Shown here in pieces: positions 15,684 to 24,225 of a stretch of 45,615 nucleotides of DNA. The position numbers and the translations under genes are program-made. The stretch's first letter is position 1. Every line of letters begins with the position of its first letter. Source of the stretch: a virus. The stretch lies in IMG/VR virus record IMGVR_UViG_3300049181_000084, positions 1-45,615 of that record. One strand, 5' to 3'. The notes under the pieces were generated by a model. It did not search any database. It was not told the origin of the DNA and was given only the letters and a program-made list of their open reading frames with translations.

Positions 15684-17210
15684 TTACAATGATTGTGTAT
15701 ATCCTATTTTAACTTCAAAATTCCTTGCAACCGGTGAGCTTATTAACTCGGTTGAAACAGATACTTTACCAGTAGACTGAGGCTTCTGTGTGGTGTCAAT
15801 TGTTGTCGAACCTGCGGAAATTTCCTCATCTCTTATCATCTGCTCTAGTGCCTGATTGCCTAATGATTCCAGATAAGCAATCGTACCATCTGTCATTGTT
15901 CCATCAGAGTTTAGTCTAAGGTTTGAATTCAGAGCTGGCAAAAGTGCGGCTCTCTGCATCCTGATTGCCTTATCAATTGTTCTGACATTCTCAATGTAGC
16001 AGTAATCAGATGTTGCGCTGGTACTGGTGTGTGAATCATTAAAATATGTTCCGGTAAGTCCATCTAGTTTTCTCAGGAAAATGTATTTATACATGTTGAT
16101 CTGAGATAGAAGAGAACTGGAAACATCCCTGAACTTTGTTCCGTTTGCGAATGCTGCAACTTCTAATTCAGTACCTGTGCTTAGATTACATTTTGCTACA
16201 TTTCCGATATTCTCATGCACTTTAATTGCTGCTAGGGTTCCTAGAGTTGCACCGCCACATGTAATTGATTTACCGTAAGCTTTGAATAACTCAAAACCGG
16301 TGTTTGCTCCATCCTGACCAACTACAACACTGACATTTTCACTATCCAGTGATCTTAAATCTGAAAGAGATGAAAGATTAGTTACAGCTGCAATATTGCC
16401 AGCATATAAAATCGAAAGTGGTGCATGTTCTTCGCTCAGTGTGTCAACAACTCCCTGAATTGTGGTTACCTGAGATGTTGCAAATGCTGTAAAATCATTA
16501 TATACAAACATCTGCCTGATTGTTTTCTCAGCGTATGTCTGTACCGTTGAAATCTCTGTGAAGGTTGGAGTACCCCCAGGAACCGCATACATTCCCACAT
16601 AAAGCTTACCCTGTCCACTGATTTTTTCAATCATTCTGAAGTACTCAGAAATATGATAATGATGCACAGCAAGAACTGAAGCAACACCACCAGTAAACTG
16701 TGTTATTGTTCCGGCAACTGTTCCTGAGATTGTTACACTTAGCGGAGTTCCAGAATTTAGAAATATTCCTAATCCCTGACGCGCTGTAATTGTTACTGTA
16801 GCAGTTGCAACTGAAGCAGTGTAACCGTGAGTATCTGTACCAGCATTAATTGCGGCTGTGATTGCTGTCGCAACTAATGCGGCAGTAGTATCTGTGGATG
16901 TTCTCGTGTAGGAGCAAAGCGTTACAGTATCAGTGTGTTCAGCAACTTTAACAGTAACAGTATCACCTTCAGCTCCAGCATTAGTTACAAGGTAAGAACC
17001 TGTGGCTTTTGTTTCGTCTGAATAATCATCAGTAATACCGGCAGCCTCTGCATCCTCAATCTGATAAAAAACTTTAACCCTGTCAGAAGAAGTAAATCCG
17101 GATGGCAAGGAACTTACATAGCCAATATAGCCGGCAATATAATCTTCTCCGTCCTGCGGTCTCCCTAATCCTCCCTGGCTTTTTCTGAATATAATATCGT
17201 TTAGTGCCAT
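15684..17210 (-). CDS. Tail sheath protein
   Basis: 508 residues. N-terminus MALNDIIFRKSQGGLGRPQDGEDYIAG is typical of Bacteroidetes phage sheaths (DUF2586-like). An Ala/Thr-rich beta insertion lies at about 85-175. The C-terminal part contains LRKLDGLTGTYFNDSHTSTS, YIENVRTIDKAIRMQRAALLPALN and a final strand SPVARNFEVKIGYTQSL, matching the sheath C-terminal arm that links neighbouring subunits. Presence of a sheath shows that the phage is a myovirus. Confidence 0.85.
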   Translation of the reverse strand: MALNDIIFRKSQGGLGRPQDGEDYIAGYIGYVSSLPSGFTSSDRVKVFYQIEDAEAAGITDDYSDETKATGSYLVTNAGAEGDTVTVKVAEHTDTVTLCSYTRTSTDTTAALVATAITAAINAGTDTHGYTASVATATVTITARQGLGIFLNSGTPLSVTISGTVAGTITQFTGGVASVLAVHHYHISEYFRMIEKISGQGKLYVGMYAVPGGTPTFTEISTVQTYAEKTIRQMFVYNDFTAFATSQVTTIQGVVDTLSEEHAPLSILYAGNIAAVTNLSSLSDLRSLDSENVSVVVGQDGANTGFELFKAYGKSITCGGATLGTLAAIKVHENIGNVAKCNLSTGTELEVAAFANGTKFRDVSSSLLSQINMYKYIFLRKLDGLTGTYFNDSHTSTSATSDYCYIENVRTIDKAIRMQRAALLPALNSNLRLNSDGTMTDGTIAYLESLGNQALEQMIRDEEISAGSTTIDTTQKPQSTGKVSVSTELISSPVARNFEVKIGYTQSL

Positions 17211-17404
17211 TATTTCTTTTTATTTGGCGGTTCAGGTTTAATTTCAAACACTTCCAGGCCCTGATCTTTAGCATGAGCCTTTATTGTGTCTGCATTTCCA
17301 TTTAGATAGAATGATCCATCACTGGTAGCAATTACACTTTTTGCCTTTTTGCATTGCTCCGAAAGCTGGGTTCTGGCGTGTTCTTTTGCTTCTTCAAATG
17401 TCAT
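17210..17404 (-). CDS. Hypothetical 64-residue protein
   Basis: Starts MTFEEAKEHARTQLSEQCKKAKSV, then a short strand-turn-strand (ATSDGSFYLNGNADTI), and ends PEPPNKKK. Coupled to both neighbours by ATGA/TAATG overlaps. Lies between the capsid-decorating genes and the sheath, so it may be a head-tail joining accessory. The overall pattern resembles small phage proteins predicted to be tied to capsid genes. Not identified. Confidence 0.6.
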   Translation of the reverse strand: MTFEEAKEHARTQLSEQCKKAKSVIATSDGSFYLNGNADTIKAHAKDQGLEVFEIKPEPPNKKK

Positions 17405-17553
17405 TTTTCAGACTTCTTTTTTTCGTTTAGGATTTCATCACGTGATACTTCACGATATCCAGGACGCGGATAGAACAACCACTCATTTTTTTCATTGAGG
17501 TAAACCCTCTCAACTGAGGGCTTACTCTTCAAATATTCTTTCAGGATTTCCAT
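17401..17553 (-). CDS. Hypothetical 50-residue protein
   Basis: Frame from ATG at 17553 to TGA at 17401: MEILKEYLKSKPSVERVYL at the start, a middle WLFYPRPGYREVSRDEIL and a Lys-rich end. It shares TAATG with the upstream stop and ATGA with the next gene. Both overlaps support translation. It is similar in size and place to small head-joining accessory genes. Function unknown. Confidence 0.65.
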   Translation of the reverse strand: MEILKEYLKSKPSVERVYLNEKNEWLFYPRPGYREVSRDEILNEKKKSEK

Positions 17554-17912
17554 TACGGCTGAACAAATCTTGAAATTTCAATCCAGGATGTTCCGTTAAA
17601 TCTGAATACAGCAGAAGCATTTTTATTTATTGCTGCTGTCAATGTTCCGGCACTGACAAAGTTGGTTCCGAAAGTCGTTACCCTGGCAGTTCCATCTGCA
17701 CTCAGAAGAAATGTAATTTCATCATCAGGCGCAGAATAAGTTGTTGTTGCGTTAACTGTCATTGCTCCGGTAAGCGCAATCTGATATGTAGTTCTTGAAT
17801 GCTTTGGAGTAATTGCCAAAGTTGCTGCGTATGCTGTGGTTGGATAGTCACAGGTAATTAATCTACCTGTGTTATCACTGTTTGCTGAGTATCTTGGTTC
17901 TGATAGTGCCAT
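17553..17912 (-). CDS. Likely head decoration or fibre-like head protein
   Basis: 119 residues, Thr/Ala-rich beta pattern (LAITPKHSRTTYQIALTGAMTV, DDEITFLLSADGTARVTTFGTNF, AVFRFNGTSWIEISR). The last motif, FNGTSWIEISR, recurs in many capsid decoration and fibre domains. It follows the major capsid gene closely, the usual place of a decoration protein. Binding to the capsid is inferred. Confidence 0.6.
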   Translation of the reverse strand: MALSEPRYSANSDNTGRLITCDYPTTAYAATLAITPKHSRTTYQIALTGAMTVNATTTYSAPDDEITFLLSADGTARVTTFGTNFVSAGTLTAAINKNASAVFRFNGTSWIEISRFVQP

Positions 17913-17917
17913 TTCGA

Positions 17918-18847
17918 TTAAGCTTTATAAAGTACTGTTTCCGCTCCCCATCCGAAGTTTACATCGGCTTCCATTTTCATTTTAATGAACCACAGGTCAG
18001 AGTTTGCCTGAAGTGGTGCCAGTTTCAAACCTTCATCAGATACTGAGTTAAGACCAAGCCACAGGTTAGATTCTCTGCTTGCGCTTCCTCTTGCGATGAA
18101 ATATGTATTTGCGGGGAAGTCGGCAATCCTTACTATTTTAAGACCTTTGTAAGTATCCTTACCTCTTTGAGTAAAGTCATTCCCTTTATAGGTCTGGGCT
18201 GTCTGCGCTTGCTCATAAAGCTCAAAGCTGGCATAGCTCATAAAGATCTTCATTGAAGCATCCTGCTTTAAAGCATCAGGAATTAGTACATACCCTTTTT
18301 CAAGCTCTGCAACAATGTTTGAAGCTGTAAGAGTAGTTGGTGAAGCAACATCGACTACAGTAGAATCTGCGACAGCCTTTGTAATAATACCATCATAATA
18401 TTTGTAAATTCCGGCAGTTGAGGTATCTCCATTCCAGATCTGCTTATTCATATACTTTGCATGTCTTGCAAGTACAGCCTGAACTACCACAGACTCTACT
18501 GTATATGGCAATGCGCGATCGATAAGATCTTTATTTAATTGAGTTGCGTACCAGTGATCGGCGAAATCATTCGGATCAAACTCGGTATAAATCATGTACG
18601 GTTTCGGCTCCAGTGTCTTTTTATCCACTGTGAATGCTCCCTTTGGCGAAGGAGTAGGAACCGTGTCCTGAATGAAATCTTCGTAATCTGCATCAAAAGT
18701 TGGGATAGTAAATTTCTTTTTGATCCCATCTTTTACATAAATATGACCACCGCTTACAGTGTCATTACCAGTAAGGGCTTTCAGAATGAACTGTGAAGCA
18801 ACTTCACCGGCATATGTGGTATCATTGATTGTAAATCCTAATGCCAT
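17918..18847 (-). CDS. Major capsid protein
   Basis: 309 residues, directly after the protease-scaffold gene. Features seen in HK97-fold coats of this lineage: MALGFTINDTTYAGEVASQFI, KKFTIPTFDADYEDF, then the E-loop side EPKPYMIYTEFDPNDFADHWY and the C-terminal FIARGSASRESNLWLGLNSVSDEG and NSDLWFIKMKMEADVNFGWG. It assembles the icosahedral head. The gene is followed within 6 bp by the decoration candidate. Confidence 0.85.
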   Translation of the reverse strand: MALGFTINDTTYAGEVASQFILKALTGNDTVSGGHIYVKDGIKKKFTIPTFDADYEDFIQDTVPTPSPKGAFTVDKKTLEPKPYMIYTEFDPNDFADHWYATQLNKDLIDRALPYTVESVVVQAVLARHAKYMNKQIWNGDTSTAGIYKYYDGIITKAVADSTVVDVASPTTLTASNIVAELEKGYVLIPDALKQDASMKIFMSYASFELYEQAQTAQTYKGNDFTQRGKDTYKGLKIVRIADFPANTYFIARGSASRESNLWLGLNSVSDEGLKLAPLQANSDLWFIKMKMEADVNFGWGAETVLYKA

Positions 18848-18849
18848 TT

Positions 18850-19947
18850 TTAGTTTTGGTTTTTATTGTTGATTGTTGCCATCAGTCCAGCGGCAGTATA
18901 TTTCGGAACATCAGATTTTACTTCGTTCACGATTTTAATTCCGGTTTTATTCACTGGCATTGCTTCCAGCTTCTTCTTTGTGCCTTCATAATCTTTTTTT
19001 GCATCCTCAATCCACAGGTTAACGACCTCCTGGTCATTACCGATTTTTGCTGTGAATTTGTTTACAAGATCCTTTGCACTGACTTCTTTAGCATCCTCTT
19101 CAGCTTGCTTTTTAGCAGTTTCAGCCGCCTCTTTCTCCTGCTTTAGAGTATTGAGTGCGGATTCCTTTTCTGTAAGCTGGTTTTTAACCTGCTCCAGTTC
19201 TGTTTTCAGGCTGTTATTGAGAGTCTCAGATTCTTTGGCTCTGTTCTCGATCTTCTCAATAGCCGTCAGAATAGAATCCTCATTTGCCTGATCGTTCAAA
19301 CCTAGTTTGTTTGTGACCTTTAGCATTGTATTTATTTTAGGTGTAATTACTTTGTTAAGTATGAGAGTAGCATCTTTCCAAGCCATTTCGATCGACTCGG
19401 TTCTCATGTGTTTCCTGTTGGCCTCAGAGCTTGCGACTATCTCGTCACACATTCCCATTTCCACGGCTTCAGAAGGATTTATAAATGTTGTGCGGTTCAT
19501 TAAAGAACTAAGCTCGTCTTCGGATTTATTAGATCTGCCTGAAGTGAGCTTTAAAAGGGAATCTTTAAATGTTTTAATTACCTCTGAGTTGGTTGATCCT
19601 TGTGGGTTGTGGATCATAAGGAAGCCGTAATCAGCCATATGTCGTTTCCGGCCGGACAAGTAGATCAGTGCTGAAATACTTGCAGCCATACCCATACAAT
19701 GAGTATCAACCTTTGTTTTTGTATTCAGAATGGCTGAAATAATACTGTAACCGTCTGTTACTGCTCCTCCTGGACTATTTATCCAGATGTTGATTTTCTT
19801 TTTACCAAGAGAATCAAGAGTTAATAATTCCCTTGAAAAATCACTACCAATTACTCCGTATCCATCCTGTTCGTCATAACCTATATGCTTGTCTATAAGC
19901 ATTATAGGTTCGTCTGCATTAGGATCTATGGTGTAAAGGAAATTCAT
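18850..19947 (-). CDS. Prohead protease with fused scaffold, ClpP (S14) type
   Basis: 365 residues. The N-terminal 160 residues are ClpP-like: INSPGGAVTDGYSI at 57-70, catalytic Ser90 in GMAAS and His113 in MIHNP. Residues about 225-300 are a long charged coiled coil (ESETLNNSLKTELEQVKN, EKESALNTLKQEKEAAET), the usual internal scaffold. The C-terminus ends in a capsid-binding like basic helix. The protease trims scaffold and coat during head maturation. Immediately upstream the operon is interrupted by the rightward cargo cassette. Confidence 0.9.
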   Translation of the reverse strand: MNFLYTIDPNADEPIMLIDKHIGYDEQDGYGVIGSDFSRELLTLDSLGKKKINIWINSPGGAVTDGYSIISAILNTKTKVDTHCMGMAASISALIYLSGRKRHMADYGFLMIHNPQGSTNSEVIKTFKDSLLKLTSGRSNKSEDELSSLMNRTTFINPSEAVEMGMCDEIVASSEANRKHMRTESIEMAWKDATLILNKVITPKINTMLKVTNKLGLNDQANEDSILTAIEKIENRAKESETLNNSLKTELEQVKNQLTEKESALNTLKQEKEAAETAKKQAEEDAKEVSAKDLVNKFTAKIGNDQEVVNLWIEDAKKDYEGTKKKLEAMPVNKTGIKIVNEVKSDVPKYTAAGLMATINNKNQN

Positions 19948-20004
19948 GTTTGAAAGGTAAAAAAGTATACACTTTCAATGCCTTTAGTAGCTTACTTGTA
20001 GCTT

Positions 20005-20027
20005 ATTAAAACCTTTGTTTTATACCT
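20005..20027 (+). promoter_or_regulatory. Promoter-like repeat, copy 1
   Basis: A 23-bp element starting ATTAAAACCTTT and ending TTATACCT, 19 of 23 bases identical with 20284-20306. It lies 44 bp upstream of the start at 20049. TACCTTTA just inside its end is one base from the Bacteroidetes -7 box. It probably drives the rightward cargo genes. Confidence 0.5.
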
Positions 20028-20048
20028 TTACTTTAAGTAAATTGAAGT

Positions 20049-20270
20049 ATGGGAAAATATCGCAGTTCCTCACTAGATAGGCGCATTGCGCTGTATCCAC
20101 ACCCGAAAGTTCACTTATTATTTAAAGCTTTTGTTTATGAGAATGATATGTCAGGATCTGAAGGAGCCGAAATGATGGTGAAGACTTTTCTTGAATCATT
20201 GCCAGAGGATAAAAAAGAAGCAATGATGAAGCGTTATATGATAAGCCTTAGGGAAAAGGCTTCTGAATAA
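20049..20270 (+). CDS. Small ribbon-helix-helix-like protein of the cargo cassette
   Basis: 73 residues: MGKYRSSSLDRRIALYPHPK, then VHLLFKAFVYENDMSGSEGAEMMVKTFLESL. A strand followed by two helices with SGSEGAEMMV in the turn is the arrangement of RHH or Arc-like DNA-binding proteins. It is first of three rightward genes placed against the late operon. It may regulate the repeated promoter element next to it, or be unrelated to DNA binding. Confidence 0.55.
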   Translation: MGKYRSSSLDRRIALYPHPKVHLLFKAFVYENDMSGSEGAEMMVKTFLESLPEDKKEAMMKRYMISLREKASE

Positions 20271-20283
20271 GCACATTTCCCAG

Positions 20284-20306
20284 ATTAAAACCTTTTACTT
20301 ATACTT
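20284..20306 (+). promoter_or_regulatory. Promoter-like repeat, copy 2
   Basis: Second copy of the element at 20005-20027. It ends TTATACTT followed by GCG, giving TATACTTG, one base from the Bacteroidetes -7 box. It is 50 bp upstream of the start at 20334, between the first and second cargo genes. Confidence 0.5.
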
Positions 20307-20333
20307 GCGTTAAACTGATAAATTTTTAACGCT

Positions 20334-20771
20334 ATGAAATCGCTTTTTATCCTTTTGCCTTTCCTGGCTACTCCATTATCATTTTATCAAAACAGTATAA
20401 GATGCCTATATTCTGATACTCATACAGTTTTTAATGAAACCGGATTAATTAAAAAAAACACTCCAGCCTGTGCATGTTTTGATAATACTTACTTTGCATA
20501 TTATCGGAAAGAAGTAGGTAGTAGAGTGTTTAGGAGGGAGCATATAACCAAAAGCTTAACCACTGACGGTTACCCTAGAGAGATGTTTGTTAATGGAGAA
20601 TCTGAAACAGTTCCTGAAGGTGATTTAAGTTTTCAAATTGATTATGGACCTACTATTAGTATTATGATTAATTATAGCAAGCATGGTCAAGCTGTATTAA
20701 TTCAAGGAAAGGAATTTATCGGAACAACAAACCCATTCATAAAAGAACATATAAACATACCAGGCCTATGA
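20334..20771 (+). CDS. Secreted protein of the cargo cassette
   Basis: 145 residues. The N-terminus MKSLFILLPFLATPLSFYQNS has a basic start, a hydrophobic core and a short polar end, as in a Sec signal peptide. The mature part has a Cys-Ala-Cys motif (ACACFD) near 46-51, so a disulphide is possible. No family recognised. The stop overlaps the next start by ATGA, so the two secreted proteins are made together, perhaps as a pair. Confidence 0.6.
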   Translation: MKSLFILLPFLATPLSFYQNSIRCLYSDTHTVFNETGLIKKNTPACACFDNTYFAYYRKEVGSRVFRREHITKSLTTDGYPREMFVNGESETVPEGDLSFQIDYGPTISIMINYSKHGQAVLIQGKEFIGTTNPFIKEHINIPGL

Positions 20772-21301
20772 AAGCTTTATTTTTAATTTTGTTTATAACA
20801 TTTTCATTCAGTGGTTTTTCACAGAAAACTGTTAGTCTTTGGGAGTTTTCGCATAAGGATAAGACTATTCAGGTTGGTGATACTGCTTGGGTTAAAATTG
20901 GATACCAGCAAAGTTATTTCCAGTCAACTGATAATTTTTCAATAAAATATTTTGAAGTAAATCCTGATAATACCCTAAATGGTAATCAACATATCGTTTT
21001 TCAAGGAAAGATATCTGAATTAAACTCTTTGCCATTTAATTCAGATAATGTAACCAAGACTGTTAAATTTAAAATAGTTGATGATTATAGTGGTAAATCA
21101 AAATTATCTATCCAATATGTTACTGATCCTACTCCACAATATTTTTTTACCTCAAAGGTTCTTAGTATTAATGAGTCAATATCCAATGAAGCAACATGCA
21201 TCTACTTTGACCTTTACGGCCATGAAGTAAAAAGTCCAGTAAATGGTTTTTACATTTACCGGACCAATACAGGAGAAACAGGTAAGATTTTTATTCCTTA
21301 A
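20768..21301 (+). CDS. Secreted protein with a T9SS-like C-terminal sorting domain
   Basis: 177 residues. Signal peptide MKALFLILFITFSFSGFSQ, cleaved probably after FS or SQ. Residues about 22-130 form a beta-rich domain. The C-terminus, IYFDLYGHEV at 145-154 and NGFYIYRTNTGETGKIFI at 159-176, matches the pattern of type A Por/T9SS sorting domains (vYDlxGrxV...GiYivrv...gkkfv). Type IX secretion is restricted to Bacteroidetes, so this fits host and suggests that a lysogen exports this protein. Its stop overlaps the leftward fibre stop (TTAA, 21298-21301). Function of the exported domain is unknown. Confidence 0.6.
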   Translation: MKALFLILFITFSFSGFSQKTVSLWEFSHKDKTIQVGDTAWVKIGYQQSYFQSTDNFSIKYFEVNPDNTLNGNQHIVFQGKISELNSLPFNSDNVTKTVKFKIVDDYSGKSKLSIQYVTDPTPQYFFTSKVLSINESISNEATCIYFDLYGHEVKSPVNGFYIYRTNTGETGKIFIP

Positions 21302-22122
21302 TGCTTATACCTGATGTTTATATAGTAATTTTTATCAATACCATATTCTGACATATTTGCTATCCCTAATGATGATCGACCAATATCCAGGTGAGCAAAA
21401 CTAAATACAACAGAGGAATCTGCGGCGGACACAGGAAAGGTTAAATTATACTGAGGCCTTGCTCCGGAATCAATTACAGCAATTTGTGGGTTAGTTGCAG
21501 AAGCACCATTTATTGCCCCCTTTATATGAACATACCCAAATTGATCTACTAAATATTGTAACGTTTGCACCGCAGTCCATCCATTTAATAAAGATATTGT
21601 CGTATACGAGCCTTGATTTTTATCGGCTTTTACAGAATTAGTGGTGTCTAAGTCAGACTGTTCAGCTTTATTATATAGCTTATGCAGGTATTTTATTTCA
21701 GAGCCATTGTAATCAGCAAGTCCGGAACCTGAAACAGCATTACTTAAAACCATTTTACTTACTTTATGCTGATTATACCCTGTTGAGTCAGAATACAAAA
21801 CTGGATCTCCAGCATCAAAGGAATTTGATATACTCCAAACCAAAGTATTAGAAGGCGAATTGATAGAAGCATTTGCATCCACCCGGTAAACCTCACCATT
21901 GTAATAAATAGCTCCTTCGGTTACAGAACTGGTTGTTCCTATGTTTGCTGTTACTTCGCATCCATGCAAAATTACGAGATCATCAGCTGTATACGAACCA
22001 TATAAAGCTTTTACAAGATCCTCAATTCCTTCTGCAATTGCTTCATTATAGAACTCTAAGGTTCTCTTTACAATCGGTGATTTAACGTCACCGGTGATGT
22101 TACTGGTATCTATTTTTTTCAT
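21298..22122 (-). CDS. Tail fibre, baseplate-linked
   Basis: 274 residues, MKKIDTSNITGDVKSPIVKRTLEF at the start, a pattern common at the N-terminus of fibres that follow tail protein I. The middle includes GAIYYNGEVYRVDANASINSPS, and the C-terminus HLDIGRSSLGIANMSEYG is beta-rich. It follows baseplate I within 3 bp, the normal I-then-fibre order. The fibre probably anchors to the baseplate. It meets the cargo cassette head-on. Confidence 0.65.
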   Translation of the reverse strand: MKKIDTSNITGDVKSPIVKRTLEFYNEAIAEGIEDLVKALYGSYTADDLVILHGCEVTANIGTTSSVTEGAIYYNGEVYRVDANASINSPSNTLVWSISNSFDAGDPVLYSDSTGYNQHKVSKMVLSNAVSGSGLADYNGSEIKYLHKLYNKAEQSDLDTTNSVKADKNQGSYTTISLLNGWTAVQTLQYLVDQFGYVHIKGAINGASATNPQIAVIDSGARPQYNLTFPVSAADSSVVFSFAHLDIGRSSLGIANMSEYGIDKNYYINIRYKH

Positions 22123-22124
22123 AC

Positions 22125-22805
22125 TTAATATGATTGATACCCTACAGTAGTTCCGTAGAGTTTGAATTTGTCAACTATTGCAACCATTTGTTTATACTTT
22201 GGATCACTTTCCTCTAATGGAATTACAGTAACAGGATAGTATACTTTAAAATTGGTGGTTGAAATACCAGATTCTTCAGGCACAAAATATTCCTGAATTC
22301 CTGAATAACTGGCTACATATGATGTATTGGGAGAGGTTTCACCAACAAAGAAGTTATTACTGTTTTCGTTAGTGTTTCGGATATAAAACTCACTGTTTAC
22401 TGACTCATCAATAGGTTTTGAAATAAATGTTGTTCCGAACCACTTATTTAAAATGTACTCCAGTACAAGTTTCTGACCATTGTATTTAATCCGCTGCCTG
22501 GCTCCTCTGAAATCTTTGTTTACCTCAATCCAGTATGCTGTATTTGTTGGAGCATTTCCGGTAGATTCTTTAATACACTGATAAATCCGGTTGTTGTACC
22601 TTACTTCCTGAAACAGTGCATAAGATGTGCCGGCATCGTATTCCAATGCGCTGGAACCGTCCAGATACTCACTAAAGAAGTTATCGTGATTCCATTGAAG
22701 AGGTTTAACCAGGGATGTACCCCAGGATAAATTAGGCTCCACCCTCTTATCAACCGGCAGGATCTGCTTGAAAATGATGCTATAATCAACATCGTAAATA
22801 CTCAT
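22125..22805 (-). CDS. Tail protein I-like baseplate protein with a small carbohydrate-binding-like module
   Basis: 226 residues. Position after baseplate J indicates tail protein I, which joins baseplate and fibres. Residues 56-95 (YDAGTSYALFQEVRYNNRIYQ, then NTAYWIEV) match the Trp/Tyr pattern of small chitin-binding (CBM5/12-like) modules: YxxGxxYxxGxxVxYNGxxYxCxxxxxxxPPxxxxYWxxV. The insertion is similar to one in the gene at 27051. The remaining sequence is aromatic and polar. Confidence 0.65.
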   Translation of the reverse strand: MSIYDVDYSIIFKQILPVDKRVEPNLSWGTSLVKPLQWNHDNFFSEYLDGSSALEYDAGTSYALFQEVRYNNRIYQCIKESTGNAPTNTAYWIEVNKDFRGARQRIKYNGQKLVLEYILNKWFGTTFISKPIDESVNSEFYIRNTNENSNNFFVGETSPNTSYVASYSGIQEYFVPEESGISTTNFKVYYPVTVIPLEESDPKYKQMVAIVDKFKLYGTTVGYQSY

Positions 22806-23665
22806 GCAGCTATGAAGGTTATTTTATCAGTAAAAGTGTTTCCGGTTTCGGCCTCTTCAATTATATATCCTGACGATGTCGGGTATTTCAGGTTATTTGT
22901 TCCAGTGGATAGTTTGAAGATCACATTCCGGCTGACAAATCCAGTTGTTGCAGACCTGGCTGAAACTTCAATAAGCTTAACTCTCTTTACTCCATCTACT
23001 GCATAAATAGCTTCTTCAACTGCATTCAATTCTACTTCACCGTTAAAATTATCTGCGGAAGAAAGGTTCTTACAATAGTCCTGAAGTGCTGTAATTACAG
23101 ATGTCTGAATACTTTCTGAGTATTGACCATCGTAATAAACCTGCGCTTCCACATATAGCAGGTCAGGATCTTCAGAGACGACATTTATCTGAGTGCCGGC
23201 AAACTGAATCTGTTTAATGTAGAATTCTAATTCTGTTTTTTCTGAGTCACTTAATTTCTCTGGTGGATCGGATTTAGCAACCTTGGCCTTTACAAGCCTG
23301 TTACCATCCTGTGTAACTGAGCAGCGGGTGAGTATTTGTTTTACTGTGTCAATTATGGCGTATTCAACTTTTCCGGTACTGGAATTAAATGCAACATAAT
23401 CGCCTTTCTGGAATTCCAGTATTCTTTCACGCAACCAGGGAACTGTACCAACTCCAGCTTTAGAAATACTACTTTCAATCTCATCTTTGGCAACATCTAA
23501 AAGTTGTTCCAGGATGTTTATACAGGCTGCTGTATCATACGCAACTGCATTTCCTATACCTGCCTTAGAACCCCCTTCTTCAGCGAATTTCAAATCATCC
23601 AGTTCAGAGTGAGTGTTCTTTTCCTCCCGGATCTGTGCCTTAATCGTTGCTATGTTGCGAGCCAT
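22802..23665 (-). CDS. Baseplate J-like protein
   Basis: 287 residues. Residues about 150-245 (QINVVSEDPDLLYVEAQVYYDGQY, ALQDYCKNLSSADNFNGEVELNAVEEAIYAVDGVKRVKLIEV) match the baseplate J C-terminal pattern, with the NGxVxxxxLxxAIxxVxGV line characteristic of the family. It forms the wedge ring. It has an upstream copy of the 13-bp motif 39 bp before its ATG. Its place, ahead of the capsid module, differs from Mu where J comes last. Confidence 0.8.
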   Translation of the reverse strand: MARNIATIKAQIREEKNTHSELDDLKFAEEGGSKAGIGNAVAYDTAACINILEQLLDVAKDEIESSISKAGVGTVPWLRERILEFQKGDYVAFNSSTGKVEYAIIDTVKQILTRCSVTQDGNRLVKAKVAKSDPPEKLSDSEKTELEFYIKQIQFAGTQINVVSEDPDLLYVEAQVYYDGQYSESIQTSVITALQDYCKNLSSADNFNGEVELNAVEEAIYAVDGVKRVKLIEVSARSATTGFVSRNVIFKLSTGTNNLKYPTSSGYIIEEAETGNTFTDKITFIAA

Positions 23666-23703
23666 GACCGAAATATCATAAAGAGTGATTAATCAAAGCG
23701 TTC

Positions 23704-23716
23704 TTTATGCTATCAA
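23704..23716 (-). promoter_or_regulatory. 13-bp motif before baseplate J
   Basis: Minus strand TTGATAGCATAAA. The 3' end is 39 bp from the ATG at 23665, the same distance as at 24812 and 27830. Possible late promoter or activator site. Confidence 0.6.
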
Positions 23717-24225
23717 TTTTCATACTCACCGGTAATTTCCAGGTCTGTTGGTGGTTCTTTCTCAAGAAATCCGACAGGTTCTTCTCTTGAGGAATCAATG
23801 TAATTGGTGGTGTATGTCTGAATGAAGTGGTAAACGTTATTATGGTCAAAGTCCTGTTCTTCACCTGTTCTTATAAAAGCAACAGCACCATCCGGTTCAA
23901 ACTTTTGCAACACTGCATAAACAGCTTGTCCATGGTCAAACACCCGGGTATTTTCCTCCATGTTATCTCCATTGTAAAAATCATCTACAATGTGAATTCT
24001 GACAGGCAGTGGATCATATATCTGAACCCCGTTCCCCAATTGCTGTATATTATCTGAAGAAGTTACAATCTCTACAAATAATGCCGGCAAAGGCCAGGTA
24101 TTAGCTGAATAATCGTCAGGGTCTCTGTTCTGTATAGCTTCTACCTGGTTATTCCAGATACCTATATAATTGAATCCTGAGACCTCCTGAAGCTTTGTTT
24201 TAATATCCGAATATAGCTGTTTCAT
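23713..24225 (-). CDS. Tail terminator or gp37-like neck protein
   Basis: 170 residues. It follows the gpG-like protein and has the pattern of small tail-terminator proteins: MKQLYSDIKTKLQEVSGFNYIGIWNNQ at the start, LPALFVEIV, LPVRIHIVDDFYNGDN and HNNVYHFIQTYTTNYI in the second half, where the last strand-like segments are common in Mu gp37/gp17-like folds. Order in the operon favours a role at the head-tail junction. Identification is by position and shape. Confidence 0.55.
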   Translation of the reverse strand: MKQLYSDIKTKLQEVSGFNYIGIWNNQVEAIQNRDPDDYSANTWPLPALFVEIVTSSDNIQQLGNGVQIYDPLPVRIHIVDDFYNGDNMEENTRVFDHGQAVYAVLQKFEPDGAVAFIRTGEEQDFDHNNVYHFIQTYTTNYIDSSREEPVGFLEKEPPTDLEITGEYEN

